From an uncultured Prevotella sp. (GTDB lineage Bacteria > Bacteroidota > Bacteroidia > Bacteroidales > Bacteroidaceae): a DNA stretch of 42,250 nucleotides. Position 1 is the stretch's first letter. The number at the start of each line of letters is the position of its first letter. Under the pieces are notes generated by a model that was given only the letters and a program-made list of their open reading frames with translations, had not been told where the DNA came from and did no database searches. The DNA lies in assembly GCA_900547005.1 (NCBI GenBank), contig URER01000020.1, positions 1 to 42,250 of the forward strand, written 5' to 3'. Shown in pieces: positions 7,549 through 17,060 of the stretch. The translations under genes were made by a program, and so were the position numbers.

Positions 7549-10500
7549 ATGAAAAAGATATTAGGTCTTGACTTGGGGACAAGCAGCATCGGATGGGCAA
7601 TAGTAAATGAGAAAGAAAATGAAGGTGAACAATCTTCTATTATAAAACTTGGAGTGAGGGTGAACCCTCTTACCGTTGATGAACAACGCAATTTTGAGGC
7701 GGGAAAGCCGATTACCACAAATGCGGACAGAACCCTGAAACGCAGCATGAGACGTAATCTGCAAAGGTATAAGCTAAGACGTGAAAGTTTATTGGAGATA
7801 TTAAAATCCAATCATTTCATAACAGAAGAAACCATGCTCGCGGAGAACGGCAACAGAACAACCTTTGAGACCTACAGGCTCAGAGCGAAGGCTGCCGTTG
7901 AAGAGATTTCATTGGAGGAGTTGGCAAGAGTGCTCCTGATGATAAACAAAAAGCGCGGATATAAGAGCAGCCGCAAGGTGAATGCTGATGATGAGGGTAA
8001 AATCATAGACGGTATGGATGTTGCCCGCAAGCTCTATGATGAGAATATTACCCCGGGACAATATGTCTTAGACACAATGAGAAGAGGCAAGCGCTATATT
8101 CCAGACTTTTACCGTTCTGATTTGATTGCGGAATTCGACAGAATATGGAATTTTCAGAAACAGTTCTATCCTGAAATCCTCACGGATGAATTAAGAGAAG
8201 AACTGAAAAACAAGAACAAGAAACAGACATGGGCAATATGCGCCAAATCATTCTCGCTGGTAGGAATAAAACGGGAGACAAAAGGCAATGAGCTGAAAAA
8301 AGAGAACTACCAATGGCGTGTCGAAAGTATCTCAAAACAAACAGACCTTGAAAGACTCACTATTATATTACAAGAAATTAACGGACAGATAAGCAGTTCA
8401 AGCGGTTATCTTGGCGAAATCAGCGACAGGAGCAAAGAACTTTATTTCAAACGTCAGACCATAGGACAATATCTTATGGAAAGACTTGATACAAATCCGA
8501 ACTATAGTCTTAAGAACAAAGTCTTTTACAGACAGGACTATTTGGACGAGTTTGAGAAAATATGGGAAACACAGGCCAAATTCCATGCGGAGCTTACAGA
8601 CAAATTAAAGCGTGAAATACGCGATGTTGTAATATTCTATCAACGTCCGTTGAAGTCACAGAAAGGACTGATAAGTTTCTGTGAGTTTGAGAACAAACAA
8701 ATAGAAGTAACCGTTGACGGCAAGAAGAAACTGAAGACAATAGGAATGCGTGTGTGTCCGAAGTCCTCACCATTGTTCCAAGAGTTTAAGGTTTGGCAAA
8801 TACTTAACAACATACAAGTATCGGGAGAGATTGTCCCTGCGCAGGACACAGACCTGTTCGGAACAACATCCCGTATGGAACAAGGTAAGCGTTTTCTTTA
8901 TCAAGACGAGAAAGAGACGCTGTTCTATGAATTGAACATCAAAGAAAAGATGTCAAAGAACGAGGCGCTGAAACTATTGTTCAAGAACTATAAGGAACTT
9001 GACCTTAACTATAAAGAAATCGAAGGCAACCGAACAATGGCGGCTTTGATAAAAGCCTGTCAGACAATAATAGACATGAGCGGACATGGAGAATATGATT
9101 TCTCCAAGATGCGGGCAAAAGATGTCATGCACATCATAGAGACAATATTCAATGGTCTTGGGTTCAATACAGACATTCTGCATTTCGATGCATCTGTCGA
9201 AGGCAAGGCGTTTGACAAGCAATCGGCATATATGCTTTGGCATCTGCTCTACTCTTTTGCCGGCGACAACTCTAAATCAGGAAATGAGAAACTTATCAAT
9301 AAGATTTCAGAACTATACGGCTTCGATAAAGAATATGCTGCAATAATTGCAGGAATAAACCTGCAACAGGATTACGGCAGCTTGAGTTCAAAAGCCATGC
9401 GCAAGATACTGCCACACATGAAAGACGGTTTGGAATACAGTGTAGCCTGTGGATATGCAGGATACCGTCATTCGAGTGAATCTCTGACAAGGGAAGAGCT
9501 TGACAATAAGGTCCTGAAAGAGCGTTTGGGGCTTTTGCCACGTAACAGCCTGCGCAATCCTGTTGTGGAGAAGATTCTTAATCAGATGATAAACGTGGTG
9601 AACTCCGTAGTCGAGGAATATGGCAAACCCGATGAAATCAGAATAGAGCTTGCACGCGAACTGAAGAAGAGTGCAAGCGAACGTGAGGAACTTACCAAAG
9701 CGATAAACAAGACCACAAAAGAGCATGAGGAATATAAGAAGATACTACAGAGAGAATTTGGTATTGTCAATGTAAGCCGTAATGACATTATCAGATATAA
9801 ACTGTATATGGAACTAAAGGATAATGGATTCAAAACTCTATATTCCAACACTTATATTCCACAGGAAAAACTGTTCAGCAAGGAGTTCGACATAGAACAT
9901 ATCATTCCGCAGGCAAAACTGTTTGACGATTCTTTCTCGAACAAGACCATAGAATCCCGTGCAATCAACATAGAGAAAAGCAATGCTACTGCTTACGATT
10001 TCGTTTGCAGTAAGTATGATTCAGAGGAAATCAAAAGATACGAAGTGAGAATAGAAGAGCTATTCCGCAAGGGTATAATAAGCAAGACGAAACGCGACAA
10101 GTTGATGATGAGGGAGGCTGACATTCCAGACGGATTCATAGAACGTGACTTACGCGATTCACAATACATTGCAAAGAAAGCACGGGAGATACTGTGTGAT
10201 ATTGCAAGGGAAGTCGTTACAACAACCGGTTCTGTCACTTCACGTCTGCGCGAAGACTGGCAGTTGGTTGACGTGATGAAGGAACTGAACTGGGACAAGT
10301 ATGACAAGCTTGGACTTACAGAAATAATAGAAGACAAAGACGGCAGAAGGATACGGCGTATTACAGACTGGACAAAACGCAACGACCACCGCCATCATGC
10401 TATGGATGCGTTGACCATAGCCTTTACCAAGCGGAGTTACATTCAATATCTCAACAACATGAATGCAAGAAGCGACAAGAGTAGCAGCATTTATGCCATA

Positions 10501-11715
10501 GAAAAGAATGAACTTTACCGTGATAACGGCAAACTTAAGTTCTGCTCTCCTATACCGCTTGACGTGTTCAGGGCGGAAGCGAAACGCCATCTCGATAATA
10601 TCCTTGTGTCTATAAAGGCAAAGAATAAAGTGGTTACAAGAAACTTGAATGTCACAAAGACAAGAAACGGTAAGAATAAAAAAATGCAACTGACACCACG
10701 CGGACAGTTGCATAACGAGACGATATACGGTAAAATAAAACAGTATGTCACAAAGGAAGAGAAAGTGAACGCTGCATTCACAGAAGAAAAGATTGCTACA
10801 GTTGCCAACCAGAAATACCGTATGGCACTGCTCGAGAGGCTAAAAAGATATAATGGAAATTCAAAGAAGGCGTTTACTGGAAACAATACACTTCAGAAAA
10901 ATCCGATATTCTTGGATGATATGCACACTATGACTGTGCCGGAAAAGGTTACGACCGTAACTTTTGAAGATGTATATACAATAAGGAAAGAGATTTCTCC
11001 TGACCTTAAAATAGACAAAGTTATAGATGTTCACGTTCGTGAGATACTGAAAGCACGTCTTGCGGAATATGGCAACGACCCCAAAAAGGCATTTGTAAAT
11101 CTTAAAGACAACCCGATATGGCTGAATAAAGAAAAAGGAATAGACATTAAGCGTGTTACAATACGTGGTGTAAGCAATGCCGTGGCACTACATGACAAAC
11201 ATGATAATAAAGGACGGCTTGTTCTTGATAACGATGGAGGGAAACAACCTGTTGACTTTGTAAGTACAAGCAATAATCATCATGTTGCAATCTATCGTGA
11301 TGCAGACGGCAATCTACAGGAAAACGTTGTGTCATTCTATGAAGCAACAATGCGTGCAAATATGGGAATGCCAATAATAGACAAGGATTACAAGAAAGCA
11401 GAAGGATGGCAGTTCTTGTTTACTATGAAACAGAATGAATACTTTGTTTTCCCAAATGAGGAGAGTGGATTTAATCCTAATGATATTAATTTGTTTAATG
11501 CAGATAACTATGCGGAAATTAGCAAGAATCTGTTTAGGGTGCAGAAGTTAGCAACAAAAGACTATTTTTTCAGACATCACCTTGAAACTACAGTTATAGA
11601 TTCTAACATTCTAAAAGGTATTACGTGGAAACGTTGTAATCTTTCAAGTATAAAAGACATTGTCAAAGTCCGCGTTAACCACATCGGTCAAATCGTAGCA
11701 GTCGGCGAATACTAA
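7549..11715 (+). CDS. cas9: CRISPR-associated endonuclease Cas9 (type II-C)
   Basis: A 1388-residue Cas9. RuvC-I is KKILGLDLGTSSIGWAI with Asp8, followed by an arginine-rich bridge helix near residues 60-80. RuvC-II has Glu700 (IRIELARELK). The HNH domain has Asp781 and His784 (FDIEHIIPQ) with Asn807 placed 23 residues later, as in NmeCas9. RuvC-III has His950 and Asp953 (DHRHHAMDALTIAF). All nuclease residues appear intact, so both strands of target DNA should be cut. The C-terminal part (about 1050-1388) would be the PAM-interacting region. Length fits the larger Bacteroidetes II-C enzymes. cas1 and cas2 follow closely, with no csn2 or cas4. The PAM cannot be read from sequence. Confidence 0.98.
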   Translation: MKKILGLDLGTSSIGWAIVNEKENEGEQSSIIKLGVRVNPLTVDEQRNFEAGKPITTNADRTLKRSMRRNLQRYKLRRESLLEILKSNHFITEETMLAENGNRTTFETYRLRAKAAVEEISLEELARVLLMINKKRGYKSSRKVNADDEGKIIDGMDVARKLYDENITPGQYVLDTMRRGKRYIPDFYRSDLIAEFDRIWNFQKQFYPEILTDELREELKNKNKKQTWAICAKSFSLVGIKRETKGNELKKENYQWRVESISKQTDLERLTIILQEINGQISSSSGYLGEISDRSKELYFKRQTIGQYLMERLDTNPNYSLKNKVFYRQDYLDEFEKIWETQAKFHAELTDKLKREIRDVVIFYQRPLKSQKGLISFCEFENKQIEVTVDGKKKLKTIGMRVCPKSSPLFQEFKVWQILNNIQVSGEIVPAQDTDLFGTTSRMEQGKRFLYQDEKETLFYELNIKEKMSKNEALKLLFKNYKELDLNYKEIEGNRTMAALIKACQTIIDMSGHGEYDFSKMRAKDVMHIIETIFNGLGFNTDILHFDASVEGKAFDKQSAYMLWHLLYSFAGDNSKSGNEKLINKISELYGFDKEYAAIIAGINLQQDYGSLSSKAMRKILPHMKDGLEYSVACGYAGYRHSSESLTREELDNKVLKERLGLLPRNSLRNPVVEKILNQMINVVNSVVEEYGKPDEIRIELARELKKSASEREELTKAINKTTKEHEEYKKILQREFGIVNVSRNDIIRYKLYMELKDNGFKTLYSNTYIPQEKLFSKEFDIEHIIPQAKLFDDSFSNKTIESRAINIEKSNATAYDFVCSKYDSEEIKRYEVRIEELFRKGIISKTKRDKLMMREADIPDGFIERDLRDSQYIAKKAREILCDIAREVVTTTGSVTSRLREDWQLVDVMKELNWDKYDKLGLTEIIEDKDGRRIRRITDWTKRNDHRHHAMDALTIAFTKRSYIQYLNNMNARSDKSSSIYAIEKNELYRDNGKLKFCSPIPLDVFRAEAKRHLDNILVSIKAKNKVVTRNLNVTKTRNGKNKKMQLTPRGQLHNETIYGKIKQYVTKEEKVNAAFTEEKIATVANQKYRMALLERLKRYNGNSKKAFTGNNTLQKNPIFLDDMHTMTVPEKVTTVTFEDVYTIRKEISPDLKIDKVIDVHVREILKARLAEYGNDPKKAFVNLKDNPIWLNKEKGIDIKRVTIRGVSNAVALHDKHDNKGRLVLDNDGGKQPVDFVSTSNNHHVAIYRDADGNLQENVVSFYEATMRANMGMPIIDKDYKKAEGWQFLFTMKQNEYFVFPNEESGFNPNDINLFNADNYAEISKNLFRVQKLATKDYFFRHHLETTVIDSNILKGITWKRCNLSSIKDIVKVRVNHIGQIVAVGEY

Positions 11716-11727
11716 AATCAAATTACC

Positions 11728-12672
11728 ATGATAAAGAAGACACTATATTTCGGCAACCCTGCATATCTGTCACTACGGCAAGGACAGATGGTGATAAGGC
11801 TTCCTGATATTGTCAGGAACGAAACTCTTCCCGAGCGCATGAGACAGCAGGGAGAAATAACAAAGCCTATAGAAGATATTGGTATCGTTGTACTTGACAG
11901 CAAACAGATAACTATCACACAAGGGTTATTAGAGGCTTTGCTGGAGAACAACAGTGCCGTTATAACCTGTGATAACCGCAGTATGCCCGTTGGCCTCATG
12001 CTTCCACTATGCGGTAATTCTGTGCAAAGCGAACGGTTCAGAGACCAGATAGACGCTTCCCTCCCTCTGAAAAAGCAACTATGGCAGCAGACTATAAAGG
12101 CAAAGATAAGAAATCAGGCAGCAATTCTAACACATTGGACAAGTAAAGAGACTGGCTGCATGAGGCGTTGGGAAAATGACGTAAAGAGCGGAGACCCAGA
12201 TAACCTTGAGGGACGCGCCGCTGCATACTACTGGAAAACATTGTTCTCAGACTTTGATGAACTAAAAGATTTCACGCGCGACCGTGACGGGATATATCCC
12301 AACAACCTTCTCAACTACGGATATGCAGTCTTGCGTGCCGTAGTTGCCCGTGCTCTTGTTTCCAGCGGAATGCTTCCTACGTTAGGCATACATCATCACA
12401 ACAGGTACAATGCTTATTGTCTGGCAGACGACATCATGGAACCATACCGTCCATACGTAGACGAAATAGTCTTCGCTATAGTAAAAGAATTTAGCGGTGA
12501 AGAACAAGATATGACAAAAGACATAAAGGCAAAGCTGCTATCCATCCCGACAACAGAAGTTGTAATAAACGGAAAACGCAGTCCGCTTATGGTTGCGGCA
12601 AGCCAGACAACAGCGTCATTATACAGATGTTTTAATGGCGAATTGCGCCGTATCGCATATCCCGAAATGTAA
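11728..12672 (+). CDS. cas1: CRISPR integrase Cas1
   Basis: A 314-residue type II Cas1, starting 12 bases after cas9. The metal-binding residues expected of the integrase active site can be placed at Glu161 (NLEGRAA), His223 (GIHHHNRYNA) and Glu238 (ADDIMEPYRP); His and Glu are 15 residues apart, as recalled for other type II Cas1 proteins. The N-terminal beta domain begins MIKKTLYFGNPAYLS. With Cas2 it forms the complex that inserts new spacers next to the leader. Nothing suggests inactivation. Confidence 0.97.
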   Translation: MIKKTLYFGNPAYLSLRQGQMVIRLPDIVRNETLPERMRQQGEITKPIEDIGIVVLDSKQITITQGLLEALLENNSAVITCDNRSMPVGLMLPLCGNSVQSERFRDQIDASLPLKKQLWQQTIKAKIRNQAAILTHWTSKETGCMRRWENDVKSGDPDNLEGRAAAYYWKTLFSDFDELKDFTRDRDGIYPNNLLNYGYAVLRAVVARALVSSGMLPTLGIHHHNRYNAYCLADDIMEPYRPYVDEIVFAIVKEFSGEEQDMTKDIKAKLLSIPTTEVVINGKRSPLMVAASQTTASLYRCFNGELRRIAYPEM

Positions 12673-12682
12673 TCAAGATTTC

Positions 12683-13015
12683 ATGGACCGATTTAGTGAA
12701 TATCGTATTATGTGGGTATTGGTGTTTTTTGATTTACCTACCGAAACAAAGAAAGACAAAAAAGAGTATGCTTTGTTTCGCAAAAATCTGCAACGCGACG
12801 GATTTACGATGTTTCAGATGTCTATATACGTGCGCCATTGTGCAAGCATGGAAAATGCCGAGGTACATATCAAACGCGTAAAATCATTCCTGCCAGAATA
12901 TGGTCATGTAGCAATAATGTGTATTACAGACAAACAGTTCGGCAATATAAACGTATTCTATGGTTCGAAGCCTCTCGTCCCAAATGCTCCAGGACAACAG
13001 CTTGAACTTTTCTAA
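12683..13015 (+). CDS. cas2: CRISPR-associated protein Cas2
   Basis: A 110-residue Cas2 with the ferredoxin-like first strand WVLVFFDLPTET (Asp17) and the family C-terminal segment. The ATG at 12683 lies 10 bases after the cas1 stop and starts MDRFSEYRIMW; the frame is open further upstream but would overlap cas1. It is the structural partner of Cas1 in spacer acquisition and the last cas gene. A leader of about 200 bases and the array follow. Confidence 0.96.
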   Translation: MDRFSEYRIMWVLVFFDLPTETKKDKKEYALFRKNLQRDGFTMFQMSIYVRHCASMENAEVHIKRVKSFLPEYGHVAIMCITDKQFGNINVFYGSKPLVPNAPGQQLELF

Positions 13016-13216
13016 TCTTTTAACATTCAAGCACATTCTTTGTCATCATTATTGCTAAGAACAGTATCTTCCGAAACCTATTTTATCCAAAGAAAACACC
13101 CAAATACAATAATAGAATCCCATCAGCTGATAAGATTCTATTATTACGACAACCATCTTTTTTATTTCCTATTATTTCTCCTATTAGTCTGTATATCAAT
13201 GCGTTATCAACAATGT
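13016..13216. promoter_or_regulatory. CRISPR leader region with large inverted repeat
   Basis: AT-rich non-coding DNA between cas2 and the first repeat. It contains 12-base perfect arms AATAATAGAATC (13108-13119) and complement (13134-13145) around an inner palindrome ATCAGCTGAT (13122-13131), 38 bases in all. The leader is placed here because the array's decayed repeat is at the other end. The inverted repeat could end cas operon transcription, end leftward crRNA transcription coming out of the first repeat, or be an integration-factor site; the sequence does not decide. Confidence 0.7.
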
Positions 13217-14792
13217 GATGTTTGTCTCTATGCAAATATACGAATTTTTAAGCAAATCACAACTATCTACGTCTCCGAGCTGTCCCGTCTTGGATGTTTG
13301 TCTCTATGCAAATATACGAATTTTTAAGCAAATCACAACTGCGGAGCAATACAGAGCGCCCCTAAAGTGATGTTTGTCTCTATGCAAATATACGAATTTT
13401 TAAGCAAATCACAACATAATGTTTTGAATATGTCGGCCAATAGTGATGTTTGTCTCTATGCAAATATACGAATTTTTAAGCAAATCACAACAGTATGACA
13501 GACAGGTAAAAGACCTCAAGAGATGTTTGTCTCTATGCAAATATACGAATTTTTAAGCAAATCACAACATGTCGAACTGTCCTATCTTACCGGATATTGA
13601 TGTTTGTCTCTATGCAAATATACGAATTTTTAAGCAAATCACAACCGTTGCTCCAGCATTGGAATCTGCTTATACGATGTTTGTCTCTATGCAAATATAC
13701 GAATTTTTAAGCAAATCACAACGACATGTGAGCTGCTATTCCAGCAGACGACGATGTTTGTCTCTATGCAAATATACGAATTTTTAAGCAAATCACAACT
13801 AATTCATCTTTATTTTTCAAAAGAGGTGGATGTTTGTCTCTATGCAAATATACGAATTTTTAAGCAAATCACAACGACAGCTCCTAATCCTAATTCTTAT
13901 AATGGATGTTTGTCTCTATGCAAATATACGAATTTTTAAGCAAATCACAACCGCAATGCTTGCAGATGTTCTTGATGATGGATGTTTGTCTCTATGCAAA
14001 TATACGAATTTTTAAGCAAATCACAACGACGTTGAAAATGCTGAATTTGTTGCAAAGGATGTTTGTCTCTATGCAAATATACGAATTTTTAAGCAAATCA
14101 CAACAGTGAGATGAGGGCTAACAATGCTGCTGCGATGTTTGTCTCTATGCAAATATACGAATTTTTAAGCAAATCACAACGCTGCGCCTATGGCTGCGAC
14201 GCTTACAAAGATGTTTGTCTCTATGCAAATATACGAATTTTTAAGCAAATCACAACGCTTGTCTGCAAGAGAAAGCCAATGCTTCTGATGTTTGTCTCTA
14301 TGCAAATATACGAATTTTTAAGCAAATCACAACTAGGGTTTACTTCTTCTGTTGGTCAACTCGATGTTTGTCTCTATGCAAATATACGAATTTTTAAGCA
14401 AATCACAACTATCATTGAGGGTGTTGTAAATGCCAAAAGGATGTTTGTCTCTATGCAAATATACGAATTTTTAAGCAAATCACAACATGTGTTAAACCAC
14501 CATCTTTAATGATTCTGATGTTTGTCTCTATGCAAATATACGAATTTTTAAGCAAATCACAACCGACGGCATAAAGGAAAAGAACTTTGCAGGATGTTTG
14601 TCTCTATGCAAATATACGAATTTTTAAGCAAATCACAACAAGTTGCGCACAGCACGTTCCGTGCCGTCAGATGTTTGTCTCTATGCAAATATACGAATTT
14701 TTAAGCAAATCACAACTGTAGCGAAGCGGTTACCAGCTTTACACGGATGTTTGTCTCTATGCAAAGAGACGAATTTTATCCCCTTCCCTATA
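13217..14792 (-). CRISPR. Type II-C CRISPR array, 20 intact repeats plus one decayed, 20 spacers
   Basis: Repeats of 47 bases start at 13217, 13293, 13369, 13445, 13522, 13599, 13676, 13753, 13829, 13905, 13981, 14058, 14134, 14210, 14287, 14363, 14440, 14517, 14593 and 14670, and look identical. A decayed copy starts at 14746: it matches through base 32 except for a three-base change, then is lost. Eleven spacers are 29 bases and nine are 30. The plus-strand repeat begins GATGTTTGTCTCTATG and ends GCAAATCACAAC. The crRNA sense is the minus strand (GTTGTGATTTGC...), because that strand pairs with the tracrRNA. Within each repeat the minus strand carries TTG, 19 bases, TATATTTG, a complete promoter pointing into the neighbouring spacer. 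No two spacers look alike by eye. Confidence 0.98.
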
Positions 14793-14794
14793 CC

Positions 14795-15388
14795 TCACAA
14801 ATTAACAATCACCGGCTCGTGCTGCAATGCTGGAATTACTTTTTCCATCAAATCTTTAGTTTTCATTCTCAGACTTGATGTATTGATACAAGGGTGGCAT
14901 CCCACATATTCGCTTTGCAGGACATCACTGTCTATGAGCAATTGCACAATATGGCCGTGGTCGTTCATAAGTCCCAACACCGATACTGAGCCGGGAGTAA
15001 CGTCAAGAAATTTCAGCATATCTTCCTCACCGGCAAACGATAGTCTTGCGGAATTTATCTGTGCCGACAGGTTCTTGGTGAGGAACTTCTTATCTCCCGG
15101 TATCATCAACAAATAGAACTTTGTTTTCTGACGGTTACATAAAAACAGGTTCTTGCAGATTATGGCATGCTTGGTGCGGTCATTGCTGTCCTCCGCCTTA
15201 AATTCCTCAAGGGTCATTCTGCCAAAAGCAGCATTGACAGCATCGCACACTTCCATTGTCATAGCCGGTGCATGGTCGAGGCGGTCATAATCCACACCGA
15301 TACTATCCAACAGATCGTACACCCTTACCTCACGCTCTTGCCTCCCCGTTATGTTACCGGGGCGTCCTTTATATATTGTCAACTTCAT
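14795..15388 (-). CDS. Prolyl-tRNA editing protein (YbaK/ProXp type)
   Basis: A 197-residue YbaK/aminoacyl-tRNA deacylase family protein. Family features include the N-terminal DLLDSIGVDYDRLDHAPAMT segment, a central KTKFYLLMIPGDKKF with the conserved lysine region, and a C-terminal GCHPCINTSSLRM loop. The layout resembles PrdX/ProXp proteins, which hydrolyse mischarged Ala- or Cys-tRNA-Pro in trans. Its stop codon is two to three bases beyond the end of the decayed CRISPR repeat, so the array grew up against this gene. The ferredoxin-type membrane protein gene is 79 bases upstream on the same strand. Confidence 0.88.
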   Translation of the reverse strand: MKLTIYKGRPGNITGRQEREVRVYDLLDSIGVDYDRLDHAPAMTMEVCDAVNAAFGRMTLEEFKAEDSNDRTKHAIICKNLFLCNRQKTKFYLLMIPGDKKFLTKNLSAQINSARLSFAGEEDMLKFLDVTPGSVSVLGLMNDHGHIVQLLIDSDVLQSEYVGCHPCINTSSLRMKTKDLMEKVIPALQHEPVIVNL

Positions 15389-15467
15389 TCTCTTATGTAA
15401 ATCCTATCCCCAAATATTCAATCTCGAAACGCTTTGGTAGCCTGTATATATTCTCTTTTATTCATAT

Positions 15468-16100
15468 TTATAATATCTTTCGCATTTCCATAACCTGCTT
15501 TGGGCATTTCCCGACGCACTTTCCGCATTTGATACAATCGCCGTCAAGCAGTCCCTCTGCTACACCTTTGGCCTCGTATGGCTTGAGTTGCATCGGACAC
15601 ACCTTTGCGCATAGCTTGCACTGGATACATTTGTCGGCGACATGGATATTCTTAAACGTACTCTTATGCTTGCGCGGAGCGACCATTGCCGACAGTGTTC
15701 CCATCGGACAGAACGTACACCATGTGCGCGGAGCATAGATAATGCTGAACACACTGCCCACGATGGTGGTGACAAAGATGATGTTCCAAAACACTCTGCC
15801 CATAGCATTCCAATCGCCCCAGGCGTAATACATCTGTACACCGAACATGGTAAAAATGAGCAAAAGCATGAAACCTCGGAACAGACGGCCTCTGAAGAAT
15901 GCGGGAATCGGCCTGTTCCTGCTCACCTTACTAATCAATTTGTCGTAGTAACTGCCACGCGGACAGATGTGTCCACACCAATATCTACCCTTAAACACCG
16001 ACATTGAGACAGGGCCAATCATACAGATAAAAGCTATCAAACCAACCACAGGGTAGAAATAGCCAACAACCAAATATATCAATAAAATCCAGTACAGCAT
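15468..16100 (-). CDS. Polyferredoxin-like membrane protein with 4Fe-4S clusters
   Basis: A 210-residue protein with N-terminal hydrophobic helices (about residues 1-32) and two more near 70-115. Cysteine motifs lie on the cytoplasmic side: CGHICPRG and CTFCPMG, the paired CxxxCP/CxxCP motifs of NapH/NosR/CcoG-like proteins. Two classic 4Fe-4S ferredoxin motifs follow at the C terminus, CIQCKLCAKVCP and CIKCGKCVGKCP. It most likely moves electrons between the membrane and a soluble partner. The specific partner is not encoded nearby. Confidence 0.87.
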   Translation of the reverse strand: MLYWILLIYLVVGYFYPVVGLIAFICMIGPVSMSVFKGRYWCGHICPRGSYYDKLISKVSRNRPIPAFFRGRLFRGFMLLLIFTMFGVQMYYAWGDWNAMGRVFWNIIFVTTIVGSVFSIIYAPRTWCTFCPMGTLSAMVAPRKHKSTFKNIHVADKCIQCKLCAKVCPMQLKPYEAKGVAEGLLDGDCIKCGKCVGKCPKQVMEMRKIL

Positions 16101-16235
16101 TTTTATTTGTTTTATTTTATAATGACATTAATAATTAAATCCTATTATTATCTTACTTAAAGATGTCCGACGTGCGCCACCCAAAAACAGTTCTAAAGTA
16201 AATGAGAGAACTGCATGGAGAAGCCCCCCACAGAA

Positions 16236-16808
16236 TCATATCTGCCGGATAACCTTTGCCGGATTTCCTGCAACTACAGTATTGGGGGCTGCATCACGGG
16301 TAACGACGCTACCGGCTCCCACGACCGCATTGTCGCCAATAGAAACTCCCGGCAGGATGGTCGCGCTACCGCCTATCCACACATTGTTTCCTATGGTTAT
16401 AGGCTCAGCCCACTCCACGCCCGTATTGCGCTCCTCGGCATTGAGCGGATGGCAGGCAGTGTAAATACTCACGTTCGGACCAATAAAAACGTTTTCGCCA
16501 ATCCTTACCTCGCCCTCGTCAAGTATCGTCAGATTGAAATTCGCAAAGAAGTTGTTGCCAATATGGATATTGCATCCATAGTCGCAACGAAAGGGCTGAT
16601 TGATGTGAAACCGTTCTCCGCAACTGCCCAGCAGGCCGCGTATGATTTCCTCGCGCCGTTTCGTTTCCGACGGGCGCAGGTTATTATATTCCCACAACAG
16701 CTCGCGCGTCTCCTCCAAACGGCGCAAGAACTCCGGATGCAATGCCTCGTAGATTTCGCCGTCCAGCATCTTCTGCCATTCTTTCTCAAATCCTTTTATA
16801 TTATCCAT
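16236..16808 (-). CDS. Sugar O-acetyltransferase (maltose/galactoside acetyltransferase type)
   Basis: A 190-residue left-handed beta-helix acetyltransferase. Hexapeptide repeats fill residues 70-180, with a motif like NVWIGGSATILPGVSIGDNA and the catalytic-type histidine in SIYTACHPLNAEER. The N-terminal helical Mac domain (MLDGEIYEALHPEFLRRL) marks the LacA/Maa subgroup, which acetylates sugars from acetyl-CoA. The ATG at 16808 is preferred because it begins the Mac domain; the frame stays open to 16856, but that start overlaps the promoter element at 16846-16853. Confidence 0.92.
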   Translation of the reverse strand: MDNIKGFEKEWQKMLDGEIYEALHPEFLRRLEETRELLWEYNNLRPSETKRREEIIRGLLGSCGERFHINQPFRCDYGCNIHIGNNFFANFNLTILDEGEVRIGENVFIGPNVSIYTACHPLNAEERNTGVEWAEPITIGNNVWIGGSATILPGVSIGDNAVVGAGSVVTRDAAPNTVVAGNPAKVIRQI

Positions 16809-16845
16809 AATCCCCTTAAATACCATTTTATTTTGAAAGAAAATA

Positions 16846-16853
16846 CAAATATA
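16846..16853 (-). promoter_or_regulatory. -7 element for the acetyltransferase gene
   Basis: TATATTTG on the minus strand, about 38 bases upstream of the chosen ATG. No -33 element is seen at the best spacing. Confidence 0.45.
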
Positions 16854-17060
16854 CACTTTTTATTCGAGAAATTAAAACAATAAAAAGGAAATCATTCACA
16901 TATCAGAATATTAGCCTTCATACTTCAAAATTGTAAAGAATATTTATCAAAAATCACCCCTCTGAGAAGCAGACCCTCTCACGTAAACGAATGTTAAATA
17001 TAGGTCTTTTAAGGTCTTTTCGCCACTTTTCGACTTAAAAAATCAAGCCTCAAAAGTCAA

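Noticed and set aside
12593..12682. Longer form of cas2 starting inside cas1
   Set aside because: The upstream part is out of frame with cas1 and lacks Cas2 character; the ATG at 12683 starts the conserved first strand.
11716..13216. Accessory acquisition gene (csn2 or cas4) hidden near cas1-cas2
   Set aside because: Gaps between cas9, cas1 and cas2 are 12 and 10 bases, and the leader holds no such frame; the system is type II-C.
13264..14745. Self-targeting spacers against this window
   Set aside because: None was noticed by eye, but this is not an exhaustive search. A BLAST of the 20 spacers against the genome and phage databases would settle it.
13040..14792. Several open frames across the CRISPR array encoding repeated peptides
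   Set aside because: They arise because the 47-base repeats lack stop codons in some frames and step by 76 or 77 bases; they have no promoter or start context and overlap the array.
7179..14792. CRISPR-Cas locus as a mobile island inserted at the tRNA-Arg gene
   Set aside because: It lies just after a tRNA, but no direct repeat of the tRNA 3' end is seen near the right edge of the array and there is no integrase gene, so position alone is not enough.
15418..15465. 15-codon open frame (MNKREYIQATKAFRD) between the ferredoxin-type gene and the prolyl-tRNA editing gene
   Set aside because: Too short to judge, with no separate promoter seen; it may be chance or the remnant of a lost gene.
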